Positions 26,724 through 33,647 of a stretch of DNA of 64,000 nucleotides are shown piece after piece (positions within the stretch are counted from its first letter, which is position 1; the number at the start of each line of letters is the position of its first letter). Under the pieces are notes generated by a model, which saw nothing but the letters and a program-made list of their open reading frames with translations, was not told the DNA's origin and made no database searches. The translations under genes were made by a program, and so were the position numbers. Source of the stretch: Lichenicoccus sp963693035 (lineage in GTDB: Bacteria; Pseudomonadota; Alphaproteobacteria; Acetobacterales; Acetobacteraceae); contig CAXMMQ010000009.1 in NCBI GenBank assembly GCA_963693035.2, positions 186,001-250,000 of the forward strand. Direction: 5' to 3'.

Positions 26724-27181
26724 CCGGACGCGACCGGATCATGGCGCTGATCCCGCACCAGGGTGCGATGTGCCTGCTGGATCGCGTCGTCGACTGGTCG
26801 GACGCCGGCATCGCGTGCGAGAGCGCGGCACACCTGTCGGACGTCAACCCGCTGCGTCGCCATGGCCGCCTCGGCATCGTCTGCGGCGCGGAGTTCGCGT
26901 TCCAGGCGGTCGCCCTGCACGGGGCGCTGCTCGCGGGCGGCGTGCCGCAGCAGGCGGGCTACGTCGCCTCGCTGCGGCTGTCGCTGGTCGGTGCGGATCG
27001 CCTTGACGATGCCCGCTTCGGGCTGCTCAAGATCTGTTCGATGCTGGAACTGAATGACCCGGGCGGCCTGATCTACGGCTTTGCGTTGAGCGCCGCCGAC
27101 GGCACGGTGCTGCTGCGCGGCCGCGGCATAATCGCGTTCCCGGGTGCCTTCCCGGCCGGCATGCAGCAGTCCCCCGCATGA
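26720..27181 (+). CDS. ApeP-like hotdog 3-hydroxyacyl-ACP dehydratase
   Basis: A 153-residue hotdog-fold protein. It begins MTGRDRIMALIPHQGAMCLL, the usual opening of ApeP dehydratases, with the conserved His in PHQGAM. FAFQAVALHGALLAGG and the later RGRGIIAFPG complete the fold. It is related to FabZ but diverged from the ApeI-like paralogue at 20581. The start is coupled to the partner ketosynthase and the end to the ketoreductase (ATGA both sides). Confidence 0.85.
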   Translation: MTGRDRIMALIPHQGAMCLLDRVVDWSDAGIACESAAHLSDVNPLRRHGRLGIVCGAEFAFQAVALHGALLAGGVPQQAGYVASLRLSLVGADRLDDARFGLLKICSMLELNDPGGLIYGFALSAADGTVLLRGRGIIAFPGAFPAGMQQSPA

Positions 27182-27900
27182 GCCGCCGCGCCCTGGTGAC
27201 CGGTGGCGCGTCCCCGATCGGGGCTGCGATCTGTCGCAGGCTCGCGCGCGACGGGCTGCACGTCACCATCCACGCGTATCGCAATGCGGCCGCCGCCGAA
27301 CGGCTGGCGCGCGAGTTGTGGGGTGAGGGGCATCCGGCCAGCACGCTGGTCTGCGACCTGACGGACTTCGAGGCCACCGCGCAGGCCATGGCGCCGCTGA
27401 TCGCGCACGGCGTGCCGCAGGTGCTGGTGCACAATGCCGGCACGCATGACGACGTGCCGCTGGCCGGCATGTCGGCCGCGCAATGGCGGGAGGTGCTGGC
27501 GGTGTCGCTGGATGGCTTCTTCGCGGTGACGCAGCCGCTGCTGCTGCCGATGATGGCGACGCGCTGGGGCCGCATCATCGCGCTGTCCTCGATCACCGCG
27601 ACGATGGGCAATCGCGGACAGGCGAACTACGGCGCCGCCAAGGCCGGTCTCGAAGGCGCCGTGCGCTCGCTGTCGCGGGAGCTTGCCAGCCGCGGCGTTA
27701 CCGCCAATGCGGTGGCGCCCGGCATCATCGCCTCGCCGGCGGTCGATGCGGTCATGGATGCCGGGGCGATCGCCGCCATGGTGCCGATGAAGCGTGCCGG
27801 CACGCCCGCGGAAGTCGCCGACCTGGTCGGTTTCCTCGCCTCGGACGAAGCTGCCTACATCACCGGCCAGGTGATCCACATCAATGGCGGAATAGCCTGA
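27178..27900 (+). CDS. 3-oxoacyl-ACP reductase, FabG-like (APE ketoreductase)
   Basis: A 240-residue classical SDR. The cofactor motif is TGGASPIGAAICRRLA, with LVHNAG at strand 4. The catalytic Ser is in ALSSITATMG, and Tyr-Lys is in NYGAAKAGLEGAV. The C-terminus, YITGQVIHINGGIA, is that of FabG enzymes. It reduces 3-oxoacyl-ACP intermediates with NADPH before dehydration. It is the last gene of the strictly overlapping biosynthetic run and is followed after 1 base by the halogenase-like gene. Confidence 0.94.
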   Translation: MSRRALVTGGASPIGAAICRRLARDGLHVTIHAYRNAAAAERLARELWGEGHPASTLVCDLTDFEATAQAMAPLIAHGVPQVLVHNAGTHDDVPLAGMSAAQWREVLAVSLDGFFAVTQPLLLPMMATRWGRIIALSSITATMGNRGQANYGAAKAGLEGAVRSLSRELASRGVTANAVAPGIIASPAVDAVMDAGAIAAMVPMKRAGTPAEVADLVGFLASDEAAYITGQVIHINGGIA

Positions 27901-27901
27901 T

Positions 27902-29233
27902 ATGCCCGATCCCGCGTACTCCGATCTAAACTGTCCCGATCTGAACTGTGACGTCCTGGTGATCGGTGGCGGTCCCGCCGGCAGCACGGCGGCTACCCTG
28001 CTGGCCAGGCGCGGACGCGACGTGGTGCTGATCGAGAAGTCGGCGCATCCGCGCTTTCATATCGGCGAGAGCCTGCTGCCGCGCAATCTCGCCCTGCTCG
28101 ACCGCCTTGGTGTCAGTGAGGCGGTGCATGCCATCGGCGTGCTCAAGCCCGGAGCCGAGTTCGTTTCCGACAGGTGCGGCCGCAGCGTGGCGTTCCCGTT
28201 CCGCCTTGCGCTGGCCGGTGGTGCAGAATATTCCTACCAGGTGCGCCGGTCGGACTTCGACAAGATCCTGTTCGACAACGCGACATCGTCCGGCGCGCGC
28301 AGCTTCGAACGCATGCGTGCCTCCGACATCGAGCGTCATGCCGGGCACAGCATCGTCACCGTTCGGTCCGAAACCGGCACGACCAGCCGGATCACCGCAC
28401 GCTACGTGCTCGACGCCTCCGGGCGCGACTGCTTCCTGTCCGCGCGAACCGGCGACCGGCAGGTCGACAAGCGCAACAACACTGCTTCGGTCTATGCGCA
28501 CTACCGTGACATCGCGCCGCGCGATGCCGAGATGGCCGGCTACATCTCGATCCATCTCGCCGAGGATGGCTGGTTCTGGGTGATCCCGCTGCCGGACGGT
28601 GTCACCAGCGTCGGTTTTGTCGGCACCCAGGCGGCGTTCCGCGAGCGCGGTGGCGATAATGTTGCGTTCCTCGAGGCGCGCATCGCCTCCAGCCCGACGC
28701 TGAGCACGCGGCTCGCAGGCGCCACGCGCTGCTCCGAGGTGACCGCCACCGGGAACTACTCGTATCGCGCCGTAAAGTCCTGGGACGAGCATGGCTGCAT
28801 GATCGGCGACGCCTTCGCCTTCGTCGATCCGATGTTCTCGTCCGGCGTGCTGATGGCGATGACGGCGGGCGAACTCGGCGCCGGGATCGCCGATGCCTGG
28901 CTCGACGATCCGGCCCGCGGACGTGTGCTGGCAGCGCAGGCCGAGCGTCGCCTGACTGCCGCGATCGACCGGGTCTCCTGGCTGATCTACCGCATCAACG
29001 ATCCGGTGATGCGCGGCCTGTTCATGTCGCCGCGCAACACGCTGCGCATGCGCGACGGCCTGGTCTCGCTGCTCGCCGGCAACCTCGATCGCGACCTGCG
29101 CTCGATGCTGCCGGTGCTGGCGTTCAAGAGCGTGTACCACGTCGCACGCGGGGCGGACCGGCTCCGTTCCGGCTGGCGCCGCGTGCCGCGCGTTGCACGA
29201 AGACGGCAGGATCTCCAGGACTGGGTCGCTTGA
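27902..29233 (+). CDS. Flavin-dependent halogenase-like FAD oxidoreductase
   Basis: A 443-residue FAD-dependent enzyme. The FAD site GGGPAGSTAATLLARRG lies near residue 22. FHIGESLLPRNLALLDRLG follows the pattern of phenol/pyrrole halogenases and relatives. The motif WFWVIP (about residues 224-229) fits the WxWxIP signature of flavin-dependent halogenases, and FVDPMFSSG fits the Fx.Px.Sx.G signature. The Lys that forms the haloamine in tryptophan halogenases is not obvious at the aligned position after GESLLP. In this locus it may halogenate the aryl ring or polyene, as brominated xanthomonadins would need. The alternative is a non-halogenating FAD hydroxylase or reductase. It overlaps the next gene by 4 bases. 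Confidence 0.72.
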   Translation: MPDPAYSDLNCPDLNCDVLVIGGGPAGSTAATLLARRGRDVVLIEKSAHPRFHIGESLLPRNLALLDRLGVSEAVHAIGVLKPGAEFVSDRCGRSVAFPFRLALAGGAEYSYQVRRSDFDKILFDNATSSGARSFERMRASDIERHAGHSIVTVRSETGTTSRITARYVLDASGRDCFLSARTGDRQVDKRNNTASVYAHYRDIAPRDAEMAGYISIHLAEDGWFWVIPLPDGVTSVGFVGTQAAFRERGGDNVAFLEARIASSPTLSTRLAGATRCSEVTATGNYSYRAVKSWDEHGCMIGDAFAFVDPMFSSGVLMAMTAGELGAGIADAWLDDPARGRVLAAQAERRLTAAIDRVSWLIYRINDPVMRGLFMSPRNTLRMRDGLVSLLAGNLDRDLRSMLPVLAFKSVYHVARGADRLRSGWRRVPRVARRRQDLQDWVA

Positions 29234-30789
29234 CCCCATGTGAGGTCGAACATCTGGACGGCGCCTGGCACCTCATCCGCAGCGGCAGAAAGCACCGCAT
29301 CCTGCTGGCTGGTGCGCCGGTCTCGCAATTCGAGCCCGGCTGGAGCCCGCGCCGCGCCAACCTCGCGTTCCTGCCGACGATGTTCCTCGATCTGCGTCAC
29401 CGCGACGGGCGCGAGGCCACCTGGCTGCTCGATGCGCAGTACGAGCATCGTGGCAGCAGCCTGGCGCAGTTGTCCGGTGACGTTGTCGCCTTCCTTGCAC
29501 AGAGTGTCCAACCGATCGTCCAGGCGGTGTCCAGCTCCATCCTCTGCACCATGCAGCCGACGCGGCCGGAGGCGCTTGACCGGCTACGCGGGCTGAATGC
29601 CGGCATGATTGACGCACTTCTCGATACTGCAATCGAGGACAACGAAGTCGTCGAGCTGTCGCAATCTGGTGACGCTCCGGACGGTATTACCGTCAGGCTG
29701 GCGGACGGGAGCAGTCCGGTGCTGCGTACCGTGACGCGGGCGCTGTCGGGCAACGTGCAGGATGCCTTCATCGACGCGATGTCGACCGGCGCCATCGCCT
29801 GCGCATCGCCGGTGGATGGCCGGATCCTGCGGTCGCATGACAGCCTGGTGATCGGCGAGCACCGCAACGCCTACCGGTTTTTCGACGATCGGCACGACCT
29901 GATCTTCTATGCCGGCACCACGCGTTACCATCATGCCTGGTCCGACCTGTTCATCCCGTCGGCCAATGTCGCCTTCACGCTGCATACCGGCGACGGCGCA
30001 ATGCTGCGGCGCCTGCAACGGCGTTTCATCGGCCACCTCGTGCACGAAACGGATGCCGTGCTGGCCTATCTCGCATCGCCGGGCCGCCGCTTTGCCGTCG
30101 CCTGCCGGGGTGTCGGCAACCTGCACGTGGGCCATCATCTCTGGAACGAGCTGACCGGGCTCGACCGGATCGTGGCCCGCGTGCCGGCGGCGGACCTCCC
30201 GGTGGTTGTCGTGCCGGATGCGGCGCGGGGCTCGGAGGTGTTCGCCCCGATCGACCGCATCTTTCCCGAGTTGGCCGACCATGTCGATCGCAGCCTCGCC
30301 GGACCACGCACCCTGGCAGACTACGTCTATCGCGGTGGCGCCTGCCTGGTCCGCGCGCTGGACGACCATGTCGGCCTCGGCCTCGCGGCGCGGATCCGGA
30401 GCGCGACGTCTGATGCGTCGACGGGATGGGGTCCGACCGGATGGGACCTGTCGCTGTCCGCCAGGCTGGAGCGGGAGCGCACGCCGGTCATCCTGCTCGG
30501 CGTGCGTGTCGAGAACCGCACCGCAATCGACCTGGAGGCGCTGCTCGGCGACATCATCGCCCATCTGCATGACCGTCTCGGCCGTGTTGCAATCGTCCTG
30601 GACGGCCACAATGCGTGCATCGGCCATGATCCGGTCAGCAGCTTCGGCAGCTTCGGCCAGCAGCCCGGGCACGAGCATCCGGTGTTCGTCGAGCTGCGGC
30701 TGGCGCAGGCGCTGTCCCGGCGCTTCCCGGATCCGGAGGTGCTGCTGGTCAACCTGTTCGGCGCCTCGATGCCGCGCAGCCTGTTCTGA
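29230..30789 (+). CDS. Uncharacterised protein at end of APE operon, interrupted by in-frame TGA (5' part)
   Basis: A 519-residue ORF with a TTG start overlapping the halogenase-like stop (TTGA). I do not recognise its family. Visible features are AVSSSILCTMQPTRPEALDR, YRFFDDRHDLIFYAGTTRYH, a segment FAVACRGVGNLHVGHHLWNE like an enzyme active-site loop, and a beta/alpha pattern VILLGVRVENRTAIDLEALL then RVAIVLDGHN that looks like a nucleotide- or sugar-binding Rossmann half. It stops at TGA 30787-30789, yet the same frame stays open for another 112 codons with continuing protein-like sequence. So this is probably the 5' part of a gene of about 632 residues. Confidence 0.6.
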   Translation: MTPCEVEHLDGAWHLIRSGRKHRILLAGAPVSQFEPGWSPRRANLAFLPTMFLDLRHRDGREATWLLDAQYEHRGSSLAQLSGDVVAFLAQSVQPIVQAVSSSILCTMQPTRPEALDRLRGLNAGMIDALLDTAIEDNEVVELSQSGDAPDGITVRLADGSSPVLRTVTRALSGNVQDAFIDAMSTGAIACASPVDGRILRSHDSLVIGEHRNAYRFFDDRHDLIFYAGTTRYHHAWSDLFIPSANVAFTLHTGDGAMLRRLQRRFIGHLVHETDAVLAYLASPGRRFAVACRGVGNLHVGHHLWNELTGLDRIVARVPAADLPVVVVPDAARGSEVFAPIDRIFPELADHVDRSLAGPRTLADYVYRGGACLVRALDDHVGLGLAARIRSATSDASTGWGPTGWDLSLSARLERERTPVILLGVRVENRTAIDLEALLGDIIAHLHDRLGRVAIVLDGHNACIGHDPVSSFGSFGQQPGHEHPVFVELRLAQALSRRFPDPEVLLVNLFGASMPRSLF

Positions 30790-30810
30790 GCCGGACGCAG
30801 CCTCTGCTTC

Positions 30811-31128
30811 GTGGGGTTCTGGGGGGCGGGCCTTGCCAAGTATCGCTGGGTCTGCAACCGCCCCGGTCTGGTGCTGAGCAACCGGTGGAACCTGCTGCAT
30901 CGCCAGGATCTCGGCATCTACGACCAGCCGCGCTACCAGGAGGGCGGCACCGCACTGCGGTTCGTCGACGCCACCTGCATCACCGACGATGCGCGGGTCC
31001 CGGTGCTGTTCGCGCCGATCGACCCGGTGCCGAGCTACAGCAACTTCCATGTGAGGCGCGCGCCGTTCATGCAGGCGCTGGACGCGCTGCTTGCCGCTCA
31101 CCCGGGGGCGATCGGCGCCCCGCCGTAG
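30811..31128 (+). CDS. C-terminal continuation of the interrupted gene (after in-frame TGA)
   Basis: The frame continues from the upstream ORF after the TGA at 30787-30789. The 7 codons AGRSLCF come first, then a GTG at 30811 and 105 residues (FWGAGLAKYRWVCNRPGLVL, then DPVPSYSNFHVRRAPFMQAL) to the stop at 31126-31128. No ribosome binding site precedes the GTG. The composition is protein-like and rich in Trp, Tyr and Arg, unlike the random shadows around it. I read it as the separated C-terminus of one ancestral protein: a nonsense mutation, a sequencing error or a stop readthrough. Confidence 0.5.
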   Translation: MGFWGAGLAKYRWVCNRPGLVLSNRWNLLHRQDLGIYDQPRYQEGGTALRFVDATCITDDARVPVLFAPIDPVPSYSNFHVRRAPFMQALDALLAAHPGAIGAPP

Positions 31129-31218
31129 CGATGGTGCAACTTCCGGCCGCTCCGCTGGTTGCGCAGGCGCAGGCTATCCGCGCCCGCACGCCCACGAGCG
31201 CACAGGAGGCCGCAATTG

Positions 31219-31539
31219 ATGCATTCCCCCGTCGTGACGGTCGTCAGCCTGTTCGCGGCGACCCTGTCCATGGTCAGCTTCGTGCCGCAGGCCTGGAGCA
31301 TCATCCGGTCGAGGAACACCGACGGCATCTCGCTCAGGACGTACCTGATCACCGTGATCGGCTTCGTCACCTGGCTGCTCTACGGCGTCCTTCTGATGCA
31401 GTGGGCGATCATCGTGCAGAACATCATCTGCCTGTGCCTGTCTGCCTTCATTCTCACGATGAAGTTGTTGCCGCAGAGAAGGAAGGAGGTCGTCGCCGAC
31501 GCCCTGACCCCTGGATTGATTACCACGGACGCCGGTTGA
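31219..31539 (+). CDS. SemiSWEET sugar transporter (PQ-loop/MtN3 family)
   Basis: A 106-residue membrane protein with three predicted helices. They are VVTVVSLFAATLSMVSFVPQ (carrying the VPQ PQ-loop motif), YLITVIGFVTWLLYGVLL and WAIIVQNIICLCLSAFILTM. The linker SRNTDGISLRTYL is typical of the family. SemiSWEETs dimerise to form a uniporter-like sugar channel in the inner membrane. The start is fixed by AGGAGG about 10 bases upstream. It ends 5 bases before the DUF1003 gene. Confidence 0.9.
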   Translation: MHSPVVTVVSLFAATLSMVSFVPQAWSIIRSRNTDGISLRTYLITVIGFVTWLLYGVLLMQWAIIVQNIICLCLSAFILTMKLLPQRRKEVVADALTPGLITTDAG

Positions 31540-31544
31540 CCGGT

Positions 31545-32030
31545 ATGAGCGACGGCACGCGCATCCTGCCGGTGCATATCGAGGAGACCATCCGCTCGAT
31601 CGCCGAGCTGCATGCGGAACATCATCGCGGGGCGACACCGATCCAGCGCATCGTCGAGCGCCTGACCGCCTTTGTCGGCCGTCCGCGCTTCATCGGACTT
31701 CTCACCATCGGCGCTACGATCTGGATCGGCCTGAACGCCCTGGCGCCCAGGGCCGGCGTACGGCCGCTCGATCCGCCGCCGTTCGCCTGGCTCGATGGCG
31801 CCGTGTCGCTCGCCGCCCTCTATATCGCGCTGCTGATCCTGACCACCCAGCGCCGCCAGGACCAGCTCGCGCAGCACCGCGAGCAGCTTACCTTGGAACT
31901 GACGATCCTCGGCGAGCAGAAGACCGCGAAGATCATCCAGCTTCCGGAGGAAGCCCGGCGGGACAACCCGAGCCTGCGCAACCGCGTGGATGAGGAAGCC
32001 GCCGCGATGGCCATTCCGGCCGATCCGTAA
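31545..32030 (+). CDS. DUF1003 family membrane protein
   Basis: A 161-residue protein. An N-terminal cytoplasmic part (ETIRSIAELHAEHHRGATPI) precedes two helices, GRPRFIGLLTIGATIWIGLN and FAWLDGAVSLAALYIALLIL. The basic motif TTQRRQDQLAQHREQ follows, which is the DUF1003 hallmark, then a cytoplasmic helical tail. Function is unknown; some relatives are linked to Mg2+ or CHASE-like contexts, but nothing here points to one. Confidence 0.85.
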   Translation: MSDGTRILPVHIEETIRSIAELHAEHHRGATPIQRIVERLTAFVGRPRFIGLLTIGATIWIGLNALAPRAGVRPLDPPPFAWLDGAVSLAALYIALLILTTQRRQDQLAQHREQLTLELTILGEQKTAKIIQLPEEARRDNPSLRNRVDEEAAAMAIPADP

Positions 32031-32059
32031 TCGGTGCTGAATGCGATCAAGGAGACGCA

Positions 32060-32088
32060 CGCCGAAGCCGAACTTTTCGACTTCGGCG
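32060..32088. terminator. Stem-loop between convergent DUF1003 and permease genes
   Basis: Perfect 8-bp arms CGCCGAAG (32060-32067) and CTTCGGCG (32081-32088) with a 13-base loop. It lies in the 94-base gap between converging genes, where a bidirectional terminator is expected. There is no T-tract, so intrinsic termination is uncertain. Confidence 0.4.
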
Positions 32089-32124
32089 ACGAAGTTCCGG
32101 TAGCCTCGGCGAGTTGAGCAAGGC

Positions 32125-33480
32125 TCAGCTAGCCCGGCGCCCGCGTCGCAGCCGGGCCATCGCCACCACAACGATGACGCTGAACAGGCTCGCCGCCACC
32201 TGCGACCGCTCTGCCGGCTGCACCACCATGCTGAGCAGCACGCAGGCGATCGCGCCGATCACCGCGTAGCTCAGCCAGGGGTGGCCCCAGATGCGATAGG
32301 ACGGCGTCTCGCCAGCCAGCGCCAACGCCGAGCGCGCGCGGAGCTGGGCCAGCGCGATCACCGCATAGATCGCCAGGATCACCGCGCCGGACGCGTTCAG
32401 CAGGAACGCGAACACCAGGTCCGGCGATATCACAGAGGCGATGGCGGCCAGGAAGCCGGTGACGCTGCCTGCGAGGATTGCCCGGGTCGGCACGCCGCGC
32501 CGCCCGCGCACCACCATCGCATGCGGCGCGTCGCCGTGCATGGCGAGCTCGTTGAGGATGCGCGAGGTCACGTAGAGGCCGGAATTGAGGCAGGACAGCA
32601 CCGCCACCAGCACGATGGCGGCCATCAGCGGCGGGCCGCCCGGAATGCCCATGACGTCCATGGCCGCGACATAGGGCGAGTGGCCGGACCGGATCGCGCG
32701 CCAGGGCACGATGCACAGGATCACCAGGATCGAGGCAAGGTAGAACAGCAGGATGCGCAGCGCCACGGTGCGGGCGGCGCGGGCAACGTTGGCGGCCGGA
32801 TCGGCAGAGTCCGTTGCCGCGATGCTGGCGATCTCGGCACCGGTCAGCGAGAACATCACGCTGGGCACCGCGGCGAGCACCGCGAGCGCGCCATGCGGCA
32901 ACGGCCCGCGCAGCAGGCCGCGGCCGCCGAAGAATGTCGAGAGCGGATCGCGGCTGGCGAGGCCGAGCCAGACCACGCCGGCCAGGATGAACAGCACGAT
33001 GGCGCCGACCTTGAGCAGGGAGAACCAGAACTCGAACTCGCCATAGGCACGCACCGACATCAGGTTGGTCAGCGTCATCACCGAGATCAGCAGCAGGCCG
33101 ATCAGCCAGACCGGCAGACGCGGCATCAGGTCCGGCGGCAGCCAGTCATGGATCAAAGAGGCGCCGGCCACGGTTTCCGCGCCCACCACGATCACCCAGA
33201 AATACCAGTACAGCCAGCCGGTCACGAAGCTGTAGGAGGGGCCGAGGGACAGCCGGACATAGGCGTTGAACGAGCCCTGGCCCGGCCGGACGAGCGCCAT
33301 CTCGCCAAGCATGCGCATCATCAGGAACGAGATCGTACCAGCCAGAAGGTACGCGAGCAGGACGCCCGGACCGGCGATGCCGATCGCCGTGCTGCTGCCG
33401 ACGAACAGCCCGGCGCCGATGATGCCGCCAAGCGAGATCATCGCCACGTGCCGAGGCCGCAGCAATCCCTGGTCGGTCAT
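32125..33480 (-). CDS. Amino-acid permease (APC family), divergent from putA
   Basis: A 451-residue APC-superfamily transporter with about 12 hydrophobic segments. The family signature is HVAMISLGGIIGAGLFVGSS in TM1, with GPGVLLAYLLAG in TM2. SFNAYVRLSLGPSYSFVTGW and PSVMFSLTGAEIASIAATDS (TM6) also match GabP/AnsP/ProY-like carriers. The ATG at 33480 has a GG-rich leader (GGAGGGG, GGCAGG). It shares a control region with putA containing three GTTGCA PutA operator cores, so proline is a plausible substrate and PutA a plausible repressor; both are inferences. Confidence 0.88.
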   Translation of the reverse strand: MTDQGLLRPRHVAMISLGGIIGAGLFVGSSTAIGIAGPGVLLAYLLAGTISFLMMRMLGEMALVRPGQGSFNAYVRLSLGPSYSFVTGWLYWYFWVIVVGAETVAGASLIHDWLPPDLMPRLPVWLIGLLLISVMTLTNLMSVRAYGEFEFWFSLLKVGAIVLFILAGVVWLGLASRDPLSTFFGGRGLLRGPLPHGALAVLAAVPSVMFSLTGAEIASIAATDSADPAANVARAARTVALRILLFYLASILVILCIVPWRAIRSGHSPYVAAMDVMGIPGGPPLMAAIVLVAVLSCLNSGLYVTSRILNELAMHGDAPHAMVVRGRRGVPTRAILAGSVTGFLAAIASVISPDLVFAFLLNASGAVILAIYAVIALAQLRARSALALAGETPSYRIWGHPWLSYAVIGAIACVLLSMVVQPAERSQVAASLFSVIVVVAMARLRRGRRAS

Positions 33481-33548
33481 CCTGCCTGCCCCTCCGCCGT
33501 TGGCATCCGGCTTGCCAGAGACGTCGCTCAATATCCAGGCCAGAGCCG

Positions 33549-33620
33549 GTTGCACCACTTCGCTCCCGGGGTCCAACGTGGTTGCACCTGTCGGGCCAGT
33601 CGTGGGATCAAGGGTGCAAC
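33549..33620. promoter_or_regulatory. PutA operator cluster (three GTTGCA cores)
   Basis: GTTGCA at 33549-33554 and 33581-33586 on the plus strand, and its complement TGCAAC at 33615-33620, all in the 167-base gap between the divergent permease and putA. GTTGCA is the consensus bound by the PutA ribbon-helix-helix domain in Escherichia coli. A near match, GTTGCG, lies at 33640-33645 next to the putA ATG. Expected logic: PutA without proline represses both genes; proline-reduced flavin moves PutA to the membrane and relieves repression. Confidence 0.65.
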
Positions 33621-33647
33621 CGCGGCACGCTCATCAGGGGTTGCGAC

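Noticed and set aside
30787..30830. Selenocysteine insertion at the in-frame TGA
   Set aside because: No convincing bacterial SECIS hairpin at the right distance (only GCAG-CCT-CTGC), and the protein does not resemble a selenoenzyme.
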